The notes under the pieces were generated by a model that made no database searches, was not told the origin of the DNA, and saw only the letters and a list, made by a program, of their open reading frames with translations. 64,000 bases of DNA from Sisyra terminalis. Its lineage: Eukaryota; Arthropoda; Insecta; Neuroptera; Sisyridae. The DNA is taken from contig OY292277.1 in NCBI GenBank assembly GCA_958496175.1, positions 51,533,050 to 51,597,049 on the forward strand. The letters run 5' to 3'. A program made the position numbers and the translations under genes. Shown one piece after another: positions 24,209 through 35,643 of the stretch (the stretch's first letter is position 1; the number at the start of each line of letters is the position of its first letter).

Positions 24209-25225
24209 CAGTAGACTGATTAAAAAATTACGTTTTTTTTTCTTAATTATATCGAAAATATTGTTGGGAATGACAAAAAAAATCCAGTGAAAGTTTAAGC
24301 TCTTAATATTAATATTATGAGGTGCCGCATCGCAAATTTCGATTTTTCATTTAAATAACATGGGAACAATATTCTCTTACTCTTTGGAATTTTATAGCTC
24401 AAAGTTGGTGACAATATTTCGAAATGGCTAAGGTATATTCTTGTAGAAAATTAAACGATTTACAATAAAGGTATTTTATAAATTTTTGATATATTTATTC
24501 CTTCAAAAGTTATTCGAGGTCAAAGTTGAACTAAAGAGAAATTTTAATATTTTTTCAATTTTTTGACGCAACCGTCAATTTTATGAAAAAATTTTATGCG
24601 ACATTTTTTGTAGAGCACTTTTTTTCTATAACTTATCTTTATAAAAGTTTTTGATATTTTTCACAGGTTCTAAGTTATTTGCAATGAACTGAAAATAATC
24701 GTAATTTTATTGTAGCTAATAAATCCATCGATACAAACTACATAATACAAATAACTTAGAACCTGTAAAAAACATCAAAAACTTTTATGAAAATAAGTTA
24801 TAGAAAAAAAAAGTGCTCTACAAAAAATGTCCTATAAAATTTTCTCATAAAACTGATGGTTGCGTCAAAAAATTGAAAGAAATTCATCTTTTCTCTTTAG
24901 TTCAACTTGGACCTCGAATAACTTTTGAAGGAATAAATATATCAAAAACTTGTACAAAGACCTTTTTTGTAGATCGTTCAATTTTCTACAAGAATATACC
25001 TTGGTCATTTCGAAATATTGTTATCAACGTGCGCTATAAAATTCCAAAGTGCAAGAGAATATTGTTCCCATGTTATTTGAATGGAAAATCGAAATTTGCG
25101 ATGCGGCACCTCGTAATACTAATATTAAGAACTTAAACTTTCACAGGATTTTTTTGTCATTTCCAACAATATTTTCGATATAAATAAGAAAAAAAATCAT
25201 AATTTTTTTTTGAAGCAGTCTAGTG
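24209..25225. mobile_element. 1017-bp Tc1/mariner-like foldback element with ~480-bp arms
   Basis: The left end is CAGTAGACTG after TA (24207-24208). The right end is CAGTCTAGTG before TA (25226-25227), so the termini pair as CA(C/G)TAGACTG and the target is TA. The arms are inverted copies of each other from the ends to about 24680 and 24745, with mismatches, leaving a loop of about 65 bases. The 107-codon frame at 24813-25136 is the inverted arm being open by chance. Partial relatives are at 23595-23970, 25252-25546, 49239-49740 and 55089-55440. No transposase is encoded. Confidence 0.88.
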
Positions 25226-25251
25226 TATACAATAGAATTATAATCTATTGT

Positions 25252-25546
25252 TTGATAAATATATCAAAAACTTGTCCGAAACCTTTTTTGTAGATCGTTC
25301 AATTTTCTACAAGAATAGATGTTGGTCATTCCGAAATATTGTCACCAATGTGAGCTATAAAATTCCAAAGTGCAAGAGAATATTGTTCCTATGTATTTAA
25401 ATGGAAAATCGAAATTTGCGATGCAGCACCTCTTAATATTAATATTCAGAGCTTTAACTTTCACATTTTTTTTTTGTCATTCCCAACAATATTTTCGATA
25501 TAATTAAGAAAAAAAAATCTTAAATTTTTGTTGAATTAGTCTAATA
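25252..25546. mobile_element. Right half of the same foldback family
   Basis: The sequence follows the right arm of the 24209-25225 element closely: 'atatatcaaaaacttgt', 'tgtagatcgttcaattttct', 'gcgatgcagcacctc', and finally a degenerate TIR (about 25535-25546). No left arm is present. Confidence 0.8.
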
Positions 25547-25640
25547 AACACTATTATTTATGTATTAAATTATAAGTATATACCCTATATATCTCTAAAT
25601 AAGGTATTTTTTTAGTTTAATAATTAAGTGTACATGTAAG

Positions 25641-27787
25641 TTTGAGTAGAAGAAAAAATATTTTTCTAGGATTGAATCGTTAGATATTATCTTTTAACTG
25701 TATCCAGGCTAAAACGTTAATCATTATTTGCCATTTCTCAATTTAGAAATAAAATTTATAAGGCTGTTTTGCAGTGTACAATTTTAATACTGCTTCTCTT
25801 TTATCTTTTGCTCCTATTAACATTCCATTAATATTCACGATCTAACATTGGGAATATAAAAATTCAATTTGAAAATTAAAAAAGGCTATTGGACGATAGA
25901 ATTTATATTTCAATGTTTTCAAAGAGTCCATTTAATAATAAATAAATTGTTCTATTTTAATCGAATATCTATAAAACGTTTGATTGACATTAACTTCAAT
26001 TTATATATTCCAAACACAAATTTAAGTATGTATCGAATGTCTCGAATTTTCATCCCCAAATTAAATTAAAAGTTTTCTTCGCAAAAATCCAATTATCATC
26101 CAATTCGTTTTTTTCGGATATTTGATGAGATAATTTCATATAAAAAGCCGATAGATTCGTAATATTGAAAATAAGAAAAAGTTTCGACATGTGAATTAAC
26201 AATGGCTATCGAACACGAGAAAAAATCAACTTGTCCTTTTGTCGTTTATCTTTGTTATCAACAACTCATTCGTCTAGAAATCTTTATAAATAACACGATT
26301 GTGTCCCGGAAAAACCAATAATAACTACCCGATAAGTTTCTATTAACTGAAACCTAATTTATTTCAATGAAATGAAACGAACGGGAGAATATCAATAAGT
26401 TTTCTCGATGATTTCTACGTCGGTGCTTTGTTAATAAGTTTTTCAATAAGTTTCTGATTTGATTAGATTTTCGTTGAGCAGTTGCCAGTTGGAGTAAAAA
26501 AAATATATATATATAATAATAATATCAACCGGCTAAGATTAAAATGATGCTAAACGACAATGAGCTAATTAGAAATTTGAGCGGAAACTTTTCACCGCAA
26601 ACACGTTTTCTATGGTCGCTACAATTGCCGTTGAGGAAAATGTAATGATAACATAAAAGTATGCAAATGACAGTAGATTTAATACATTTCTTATTTTTCA
26701 TTTGGTAATCTGCACTTGGACGTCCTTTTGCCGTTCTTTTGCGATTCTTTTACTACATGAATGAAATTACTAATGAGAATTTTTCATTTATTGTTGGATA
26801 TGCTTCGTTTTATTTTCCACTTATTATAGGCGCAAGTTAGACTTTTATGAATAATTTATAAACGTAAGTAGAAAGTTTTTCTATGAAGAAATTTTCATTT
26901 TTTGTCTTTAAAACTTTTACCATCGAAAACAGCGACTTTTTACTGTGAAAAAATCAATGCGGAAAATTCTTTCAGGATATTTATTTCTCGTACGGCTTTC
27001 GAAATAAAAACCACTGATATTCGATTAGTAATTGAATAATTCACTGGTGCCCACGGCAAATTTATGCTGGTGCAATAATAACAATATTAATTCTCTCATA
27101 TCAAATCTGTGGGAAAAAGAACGGAAATTAGATTGAGGAAAATGAAATTGTATGTAATAAGATATTGAATCATCAAGAAATATATTTTATTGAATGAAAT
27201 TCAAGATTGTCGCATGCCAAACACTTTGATTTTGTTATCTTTTTTTTCTTTCTTCTTTCTTTAATAATACTCTTTTCTATGAATATACACAATGCACTTT
27301 ATTAAACGTTTTCATAAAAATTCTATATTTCATTCCGGAAAAATGAATATTGTAACAGATGTGGAAAATTTCTATGATTTTCATATATGTAAATTAAAGA
27401 AAAAAAATCAGAATTTGGAAAGAATATAAATTATATGGGAACAAATTTTTATTAAGAAAAAAAAAACGATTTCTTTCCGACATCGTAAATTTCGTTGAAA
27501 TGATCCGAATTTATTATTTTGAATACTTGTGCCCATGTTCCTAAGGTATCGGTCGCTCCTGGACAAAGACCTAATGCTCTACTTCCCTAAACAAATTTTT
27601 CGGAAAAATCAAAACTTTTTTTATTTTTTTAATCGACAAAACCGGTCACATTCCAACATAGTGTGAAAATGCAATCAACACATATTTCAAAGGTAAAAAT
27701 CAAGTAATTAGAATGTTTTATTCAAGGTTCGCCCACGGTTCTTCGTTATATTTACCAAATTTTGAATAATTTTATAAAATAAAAAAA
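25641..27787. other. Unique AT-rich intergenic DNA
   Basis: No ORF over 66 codons, no transposon termini and no strong inverted repeats were recognised across these 2.1 kb. Confidence 0.5.
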
Positions 27788-28095
27788 TAGATGATCAAAT
27801 TCAAATCTCAGCTTTTATTAAATAAGAAGACAATTCAGGTTGTTTAAGATCGGTTTTTTTATTTGATATTTTTACTATTCAATTAGCTACGTTTCGTTAC
27901 GTATTGCAACTTCATCAGGCTTCTTGATTCACAAAAATAAAATATTTTTAAAAAAATAAATTTATTTATTGAATTTAAATTGAAAATATTTTATTTTTGT
28001 GAGTCAAGAAACCTAATGATACGTAACGTAACGTAGCTCATTTGAATATTAAAAAATATTAAATAAGAAAATCAATCTTAATCAACTTAAATAAA
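27788..28095. mobile_element. ~308-bp foldback element with hammerhead-like motifs in both arms
   Basis: The left arm ('aatctcagcttttattaaat', 'ttcaggttgtttaagatcgg') is roughly mirrored at the right end ('aaatcaatcttaatcaactt'). Further in, the minus strand at 27891-27918 and the plus strand at about 28013-28037 carry versions of one motif: CTGATGA, a hairpin, GAAACG. The centre is AT-rich. A shorter relative without the middle lies at 9449-9577. Similar inverted arrangements of terminal repeats are known for Penelope-like elements, so I infer a non-autonomous derivative of such an element. Confidence 0.75.
27891..27918 (-). ncRNA. Hammerhead-ribozyme-like core (candidate)
   Basis: On the minus strand the order is CTGATGA (27912-27918), an extra A, a hairpin GTTGC-aatac-GTAAC with one G-U pair, then GAAAC. 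This is the conserved core layout of a hammerhead ribozyme: CUGAUGA, stem II, GAAA. A clear stem III with a UH cleavage site is not visible ('GTAGC' follows), and stem I is not obvious. The unpaired A is non-canonical. If once active it is now probably decayed. Confidence 0.45.
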
Positions 28096-29155
28096 AAAAA
28101 TGTTATTTTCTAAATTTTACTACCGATTATGTTATAACTTACCTAAGAGATTCCTTTTTTTTAAGAAAAAGCTCCAGAAGTTTTCTTGAATCAAATATGT
28201 GTCCTTTATTTTTCTTTTTCATATTAATTCCTCATCTGAACAGGACGTCGCACGAACGAAGCATTCGCTTACTTCCTTCTCTGGTTCCATATATATTTCC
28301 CTAAGATCTGTAAGAAATAAAGGGAATAATATTTCACTATTATGTCATCGTTATACCTTTCGAAATCAACGGAAATTCTTTCTACAATCTTCTTCTCAGT
28401 ATCCCGAAAGCTGTTTTTTTAGTCTTGGGGTCCATTTTTTCCCTCATCGTATCAGAAATCTGAACAAAATCTTTTGCATCAAATACCCAAAAGTGTGAAA
28501 CATTCGATTTTTATCCATACCAATTAAAATATGTTGCCATATTTATTATTCCCCGATTTGATAGTTCCATTACGAATTCATGGTACTGTTCCAGCGAAAC
28601 ATTTAACATTTTTGTTTGATTATTTTCAGCCGATGTTTCCTAATCAAAAGCTTGATCGAATAATCGAACGAGCTTTACAGCTTTTTATTCTCGGGTCTTC
28701 AATTGTCTATAAATTAGTATGATTCCAAAATTGTTTCTTACGTTTTCCGGTTTGATTGTTGAACCACCAGCAGTTTCCCGTTTTCGATGATTTTCCAAGG
28801 CGACTCGAATCTCAATCATTCCTGCAACTATATTTTTCCTTCGAGAGTTTTAACACACGAATATCTCGAATAAGACTTAATCATTAGCCATGGTTTATTC
28901 AGTATTTACTAGTAAACCACAACTATTTAGTAAGACACGTAATTCCAAATCGTAAAACCTGAAATTACGATAGAAAATTAGCCAGATTAACGTATCATAA
29001 TTTGTTCAAAAAAAGTAAGATTTTGGATTTAGAAACTTATTACATTTTATTTAAATACATATTGTTACATTTAATTTTAAAATATAAATATAAATATCAA
29101 TAATTTTAATTCCATTATTTCTATTCAATGAGTCAAGTGTACACAATTTGAAGTA
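28096..29155. other. Intergenic DNA, no supported gene
   Basis: A less AT-rich stretch from about 28200 to 28870 contains two plus-strand ORFs (99 codons at 28199-28498 and 63 codons at 28531-28722). Neither resembles a family I know. No transposon termini were seen until 29156. Confidence 0.45.
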
Positions 29156-29403
29156 GGGGAACCTTTGGCGGAACGGGGTACCTAAGTTTTAATTACAATT
29201 TATGAGAGATTTAAAGAAACAATCTCTATGTTTTATAATTTATATATTTACTAGCTAAACCCGGCAGACGTTGTCCTACCAACCAATAGTTGTAAATAGA
29301 AAAATTGAATTTAGGGAAAAAAAGCTTGAGAATTATTACAATCACCTCCCTTATCAACTCGCAGCTCGCAGTATCTCCCGTTATACCAATTATAACTCAC
29401 CTT

Positions 29404-29406
<3 letters not shown>

Positions 29407-29447
<41 letters not shown>

Positions 29448-29463
29448 ATATATATATATATAT
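29407..29463. repeat. (TA)n microsatellite
   Basis: About 57 bases of TA repeats, with a small interruption near 29445, sit in Helitron B. Helitron A has only a short TA run at the matching place (about 18181-18190), so this is a local expansion. Confidence 0.95.
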
Positions 29464-30500
29464 AAGTATATTACTGACGCAAGAAAAGATAAAAACTATT
29501 ATTAAAGCGGATTATACATCGTGACAAAATTTGAGCTGAATGTATGCAAAACTTTTTAAGTTTTTGAAATCTACACAAACCATCATAACAATTCTATATA
29601 AGTAGATAAAACATAGATTATTCATTGTTTATTTAAATCAGAGATTGTCAGAGGTGGCCAACCCGCATGATACATCAGACCTTTATAAAATGGATGAACC
29701 AAAAGTAAATTCAGAATAAAATATTGGTAGGAACTATTTAGATTACACTAATTTGTGACCTTTATACTTATTTTTGGCGAAACACGTCTAAGATGTACCT
29801 GAAAACAAAATATTATCAAAATCAATAAACCTGTTATTGAATCATACGAAAGAATGCAGGTAGGCAGAAATTTACGTTCGAATTATCGATCTTTGATCCA
29901 TAATGATCAACATTGTGACCGAAACCGATTTAATTCCAAGCTGGTGTGAAAATGCAAACGATTCTTTACCTGCTATCAACGGGTGGTATGAAATCAAAAG
30001 TGTCACTAATGGATTCGGAAAGATGTGTTAATGTATTTCTAATTGACAACAAATAATAAATATTTCAAACTGGTTGCAAATTCCTTAACGACATATTTAA
30101 ACTTGCCCTTCTCTCATTTTGGCCTTCAAGCTTGTACTATGGTATTTCATATCAACAGTTGAGCATATGCTTGAATTTTTCGTATATATACAATTTAATA
30201 GTATTTTAAATGTTTTTACAAAGAAACTAAATTTTAAATTTCATTTTATGGTTTCATTAATTTTTTTTTTGTGTATGTTAATAATATTAAATACATTTAA
30301 AAATAAAGAGTTTTAACAATTGTCTGCGTTACGATTGATATGTACCTGGTTATGTTATATGCAAATATTTTTTAATCAAATATCAGAGAACCCGGTTAAC
30401 TTCGTTCCACTTAAAATTGAATTGCGAAAATTAATTGATATTGGTACATAATTATATTGCTACTTTTTAATTATTAAATTATTAATAATAACAATAATTA

Positions 30501-31545
30501 CACCGGCACACAAAAAAAAGTGGTCTGTACTTTTGACCGGACCTACATAAATCTACGTATTTTGACCCCCTGAACACGAATCCGGGGTCGGTTTGACCCG
30601 TACACCCTCAAAAATTCAAGAAAACTTTAAAAAACCGAAAAAAAATGGTTATAATCGGCAGTTTCGGTGACATAGAAATTTTTTTGAACTAAACCGAGCA
30701 TGATTTTCATATTTTTTGACCCGCTGAATACAAATTCGAAGTTCATTTAGATCATAAGCCGTTTTATTTGTAAGAAAATTGCAAAAAATCTTTGAAAATT
30801 GCGAGAAATTGCAGCAGTAATTGTGTACAAAAATTCTAAGGAGCTAGATTAATCGTGATTTTCATGTTATCTAATCCGCATAATATAAATCTTGAAGGTA
30901 TTCGGTCCAGCCATTCTTAGAAATCCATGTAAATAGCAAAAAAACCTGAAAATTTCAGAAAAATCAATTTCTTGTGATAAATATCAAATTTTTAATGGAA
31001 TCATAATAAATTTGACATGTTAGCAAATCTGTTAAGTATAAATTTGAAGTTCATTGATCCGGAATTAAAAAAAATTTTGTTAATCGTAAAAAATCTATAG
31101 AAATCACAATATCGCGGTTAGCCAAATAACCTTCAAAAATCATATTTCAGAAATAGAATAATATGCAAAATATCCTTTGTAGAGATTTAAAAGTTTATTT
31201 TCATCATATAATCTCGAATTTTAAAACAATAGCCGCAATTTTTTACAATTTTTAAGGGTTTCTTGCAATTTTCTTACAAATAAAACGGCTTATGGTCTAC
31301 ATAAACTTCGAATTTGTATTCAGCGGATCGAAAAACATGAAAATCATGCTCGGTTTAGTTCAAAAAAATTTTATGTCACCAAAACTGCCGATTTTAACCA
31401 TTTTTTTCGGTTTCTTTAAGTTTTCTCGAATTTTTGAGGGTGTACGGGTCAAACCGACCCCGGATTCGTGTTCAGGGGGTCAAAATACGTAGATTTATGT
31501 AGGTCCGGTCAAAAGTACAGACCACTTTTTTTTTGTGTGCCGGTG
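30501..31545. mobile_element. 1045-bp foldback transposon with ~325-bp terminal inverted repeats, TTA target
   Basis: The left end begins CACCGGCACACAAAAAAAAG; the right end is its inverted copy, finishing GTGCCGGTG at 31545. Arms of about 325 bases are highly similar, including the GC-rich block around 'aatccggggtcggtttgacc'. The 3-bp flanks are TTA (30498-30500 and 31546-31548). Helitron A has the empty site (about 19808-19824, one TTA), proving insertion. A 3-bp duplication fits CMC or PIF/Harbinger transposases; the CACCGGC end does not decide between them. ORFs at 31292-31695 lie in the arm and are chance. Confidence 0.92.
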
Positions 31546-32394
31546 TTATTAACAATTAAATTAATATACATTGCATTTTATTTATTTAAATCCACACCCT
31601 TAAAAATATTAAGCATGTTAAAACTCATATTCATACAAAAAATCCTTAAATTCTCACCTATTCATGAGTTTAAAGATATACATAGATATTTCTAAACATA
31701 TTTTTGTATTTGTCTATTTCTGTCCTTCAAAATTGAATTGTTTTTTTGGCTAATTCGATCCAAGGATCGCTATTATATTGACTATACTGATGGGACCAAT
31801 TGGGGCAATTTTACTTTTTCACCAGCACAACATAACCCAGTAGATTCACAGCTGTATTTTAACGCCTTACAATATTGGCAAATGATTGTCATTTCCCCAA
31901 TTGTTCCATATTACAATAAATATTAAGTGAAATATGTAAATAATATATAAAATAAATAAATAAAAATGCCAAATTCTAATGTTGCTACGCGTTTTTCGAA
32001 ATAAATCACAGGCATCAATGATTAGAAATAGTATACCTATAGGCAAGTAGGGGTAAAAATTTGCTTAAGATGTCGAGGAACATCTTAATCTTCCAGAGGT
32101 ATATAATATACTTTTCAGTCGATTCCCATGCCTACCGAATATACATAGAAAATTTCATGAAAATTGGTCCAGCCGTTCTTGAGTTATAAATAGTGTAACT
32201 AACACGACTTTCTTTTATATATATAGATAGATTTAATTTATTCTTTACAAATAAAAAAAGGTTTTATTGATTTAAATTAATAATTGATATTAAAAAATTA
32301 GGTTTCAAACAAATGGAAATTTCCTATTCTGCCCCACTCTCTGGGGCACGATGGGAATTGAGTCTGGGGCGCAATAGGATACTTGTTATGGACT

Positions 32395-32543
32395 TAGTTC
32401 GCAGATGAAGACACTGTCATCATCGTGTCTAGCCCAGCACATGCCAAATGTGCCCATTTTTGACAAATACTGCAGGAACACCAGCTTGCATTAGATTTGG
32501 AGTTTAAATCCTTACAGTATAAGCAGATTACCTCTGCATCTTC
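32395..32543 (-). pseudogene. PHD-type zinc finger remnant of a pogo-like transposase
   Basis: The minus strand reads 'EDAEVICLYCKDL', then 'WCSCSICQKWAHLACAGLD', and after a frameshift 'DDDSVFICE'. The Cys and His spacing (C-x2-C, W-x2-C-x2-C, H-x2-C, C) is that of a PHD finger. Such fingers occur at the C-terminus of many insect pogo/Tigger-like transposases. The catalytic DDE domain is not present in the element. The fragment supports the class assignment of the surrounding element. Confidence 0.78.
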
Positions 32544-33053
32544 CGACCTTTTTTATGTATGGACTGTCGGCTAGTTTTCCTTATATATGTACGCACTATC
32601 TGCTGATAAAATAAAAATATCTATCTGAATGGGAAATACTATCTGAATGGTATATCCCATTCCGCCCCATCCATTGTGCTCCAAAGCACTTTTCCCACAT
32701 GGACGACTATTATGGCAGGATATATTGGTTATATTTGAATTATCACTAGACTTTTAGTTAGTCAACAGTATGTTTTATCAGACATGTCATGTTAATATTC
32801 AAACAAAAAATAGAACATGGGATAATTGCCTTAGTGTTACTTTGCAAAAATTAGAATTCGGATACGTTTATTTCGAGTTTTGATATAAATAAAAACAACT
32901 GCACTCTTTACTGGTGATAGCTGTTTTTTATAATGCAGCACAGTTAATTAAACATTGATTATGATTTTTACGTGTTTTTGCCACCTGTAACAAGCGTTAA
33001 TTCTATTTCCCATTCCACCCCGGTACCCCATTCCGTCCCGTGTTCCCATAATT

Positions 33054-33260
33054 TAGTGTTACCAATCCTAAATTTCAGAAAGTCTGAAGATCTTATGCCT
33101 TAATCCGGAGAGATTCATTTAATAAAAAGAAAAATTTATATTTACAAGAAAAAGTGTTCAAAATAAAAACAAAAAATCCTTTTTTTTTATAAACTCGAGT
33201 CTGGAGAAAGCTTAATTTTTCAGGAGTCTCCGGACTAAAACTGGAGAGTTGGTAACCCTA
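33054..33260. mobile_element. 207-bp hAT-like MITE abutting the pogo-like element
   Basis: The ends are TAGTGTTACCAA at the left and TTGGTAACCCTA at the right. The flanking 8-mers are ccataatt (33046-33053) and caataatt (33261-33268), 7 of 8 matching. The left duplication overlaps the last bases of the pogo-like element, so the MITE landed at its boundary. Both inner parts carry decayed 'ggag' and 'ctgga' inverted blocks. No coding capacity. Confidence 0.72.
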
Positions 33261-33268
33261 CAATAATT

Positions 33269-34916
33269 TTATATTTTTTTCTATAAAAATTTAAATTGCA
33301 ACTTTAGTTTCGAATTATAATGGCAAAATTTGAGAAAAGCTGAAGAATTGTGGTGTTTTTTTTTTTTTTGTGAATTGAGAGAAAAGTTTGATGCATTGTT
33401 TTTAAGGAATATTGATTGAGCATTCATTGTTCGTTTATTTTGATAAATCACCAAAAGTTTACGATTTTGTTCGATGTGGCTAAATTTTTTGCCGAGGAAA
33501 ATGCAAATCTACGAGAATGGAAAGTAAAATCGACGAAGGTAATCTTGCAAATCTGCAAAAAAGTCGCAAATCTCCCTAATGGTCGTTGGAAGGCAATAGA
33601 GACGAAATCGATCATTAGTGATTATCGCAAATACCTTGCATGTCCAAGCAGCAGCGAGCCGAAGAACGTGCGTGTTTTAGATATATATGTATAAATGTAT
33701 TTCAGGGAGTTTTCTACGATGACAGCGATTGATTATCGACACGACAGTTAGATCTCGACCTTCAGATGCATCTCCGAAGGGGGCGGACAATGTGAATTCA
33801 CAAATTCCCCGTCCATCAGATGACTTTCATTCGTCATAAACGATGATCCAATGGAACAAGTGTTACGATTAATGACCATCGAGCAGAATGTTGCCCTGTA
33901 CCATGTAATACTTGGAGTCTAGTCGGTTCAAATCGTTCAGAACGACCATCAGACACAATTTAGCACGACTAACCCCCAGATTAGATGCAGTTTAACTCGC
34001 TAATGTAACTTGAATATAAATCATTGGCTTTTTTCCTCCGTCACTTATTTGTTTTTCTTCTCGTAGAAAAATCTTTCAAGTTCAACGAAAAAACGGAAAC
34101 TGTTACATTTAACGCAATGATTAATATTCAATCGACCGAGAAAAAAATCGCATTTTATTTCCATTTATTTGGTTTAAAAGACTGGAAAATACCGAGATTT
34201 TTTTTGTGTATACTTTGGTTCATTTACTGTTGAGATTACTTAACAGTCCATCAGCTAATGAGATTTGTTATTTTTCTCGGCGAGAGGAAAATAGAAATTT
34301 ACGTGGGTGCCGATACTTACACATGATCAATCAAATCCACAGCATGAGGTATCATCAAGAGCGGCATGGAATGATCATTGTAAACAGATAGGGGGTGAAG
34401 AAGACACCCCTATATATGGATTATATTCGCACTGCATTTGTATATTTCAATGCACTATTCAATTGTAACGCCAACTTTTGCTTTTATCTTCGCCTGTATA
34501 TATGAATTGTGGAGGAGACACGACAGACTGCACTTGAACTTGGTCCATTCATGTCCATCAATCAATTGTACTGAAGTGCATATGAACTTTTAAAAAATAT
34601 ATCAAAGAGTTATTTTCATTTTTCATTTCTCAATGGCAAAAAGTGAAATGTTTTAACTCTATGAAAAGTTGTTAAAAAATAATGCAAAAAATGGTTAAAT
34701 TTTTATTTTATTTTTTAGTATAATCTTTAAAAGAAAATAGGTATTAACATTTAGAGCGAATCTTTCTTAATTGTATAGGGAAATTATGTAAATTAAAAGA
34801 GTTTAAATTTGAAAAAGATCACCTTCTGGGTGGGATACAAAATTTAAAAAAGTTATCGGAACATATTTTAAAGAATATTTGATATAACATATATGGTATA
34901 CAAAATATTCGTTTCA
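33269..34916. other. Intergenic DNA, partly balanced composition (~33500-34560)
   Basis: ORFs of 92, 69 and 61 codons are present (33416-33694, 34024-34233, 34206-34391), without recognisable domains. No transposon ends are seen. The less AT-rich stretch may be regulatory, but nothing in the sequence proves it. Confidence 0.4.
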
Positions 34917-34924
34917 TTTGGAAT

Positions 34925-35635
34925 CAGTGGCGTAGCTAGGTAACCTAGGGCCCTGGGACAAATTAAAAAATGGGGCCCCATTCCTACGTAAACTGATAAG
35001 GTTTTATCAAATAAAAATATGAAATATACAAATACTTTAAAATTGCTAAGCTACTTAAGCTCTTTTTTGTGCACTGCAGGGCAGGTAATAAAAATATTAA
35101 ACAGTAACAACATAAATTACAATTAATACTTGGTGTAGGTTTGGCTAATAAAATGAAATAGAAAAGATTCAAGGGTTTATTATATAAAGGTCGGGCCTAC
35201 CAACTGACTAAATAACAATTATAATTACAATTTTTTCCTAGCTTTAGTTTTCGCAAAAGTATCAATGACTTAGTTTAAATCCAGCCTTGATGCAGTTTTG
35301 TTTTCAATTGCTATTAGCGATAAATGTTGGAGTCGAGATTGGCCCATATTATTTCTTAAATAGTTTATTATTATTTTTAATTTTCTAAATGACCTTTAAG
35401 CTGCTGCAGAAGTGACAGGAATTGTAAAGAATAATAACATTGCTGTAATTACTGCCGTTAGATCGCATTCTAGCGCTCCATATTTGCTCATTATTTCCTT
35501 ACATAATTGGTGAACTTCCCACTGAATTTCCAAAAGTTCAGTTCGATCGAGATTTCTGGTAAGGAATCGAGGGCCCTCTGAGCTTGAGGGCCCCGGGGCA
35601 CTGCCCCGCCTAGCCTCTAGGTAGCTACGCCACTG
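34925..35635. mobile_element. hAT-family transposon derivative, 711 bp (copy 2)
   Basis: It has the same CAGTGGCGTAGCTA termini as the copy at 15502-16212 and exactly the same length. The flanking duplications are tttggaat (34917-34924) and tttggagt (35636-35643), 7 of 8 matching. A decayed minus-strand hAT dimerisation region lies at about 35225-35560. Two identical-length copies in one window show that the deletion derivative itself was mobilised. Confidence 0.93.
35225..35560 (-). pseudogene. hAT transposase C-terminal remnant
   Basis: This is the minus-strand equivalent of the open fragment at 38724-39077. It is interrupted by stops and frameshifts, for example around 35390-35405 where the TTAERSF-type block is broken. 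Only the dimerisation region is represented. Confidence 0.75.
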
Positions 35636-35643
35636 TTTGGAGT

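Larger units (their letters stand above)
23504..25640. repeat. Cluster of foldback-element copies bounded by ~95-bp direct repeats
   Basis: A ~95-base block ('ctattatttatgtattaaat' ... 'aattaagtgtacat') occurs at about 23506-23596 and again at about 25550-25640. Between the two copies are a diverged left half of the foldback family (about 23595-23970), one complete 1017-bp element (24209-25225) and a right half only (about 25252-25546). The direct repeats touch the outer ends of the half-elements. This suggests the cluster grew by duplication and rearrangement around an inserted element. Confidence 0.7.
29251..32227 (-). mobile_element. Non-autonomous Helitron B (2.98 kb with its own insert)
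   Basis: The minus strand starts TCTATATATATAAAAGAAAG at about 32227, next to host A, and ends ...GCCGGGTTTAGCTAG at 29251, next to host T. It is homologous to Helitron A (18038-20659) over most of its length, including 'aaaccgatttaattccaagc' (about 29921) and the 5' end. It differs by a 1045-bp foldback insertion (30501-31545), a (TA)n expansion (29407-29463) and a deletion near 29690. No Rep/helicase coding sequence is present. Confidence 0.9.
29156..33048. mobile_element. pogo-like (Tc1/mariner superfamily) element, host of nested insertions
   Basis: The left end reads GGGGAACC...GGCGGAACGGGGTACC after TA (29154-29155). The right end, reverse-complemented, reads TGGGAACACGGGACGGAATG, followed by GGGTACC, and is followed on the plus strand by TA (33049-33050). 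A TA target with these ends and an internal PHD-finger remnant fit pogo-like elements. Helitron B (29251-32227) splits it about 95 bases from the left end. Without it the element is about 916 bp, so most of the transposase is missing. Confidence 0.85.

Noticed and set aside
24813..25136. 107-codon plus-strand ORF
   Set aside because: It lies in the inverted arm of a foldback element, is AT-rich low-complexity and has no domain; the opposite arm and partial copies do not keep the frame.
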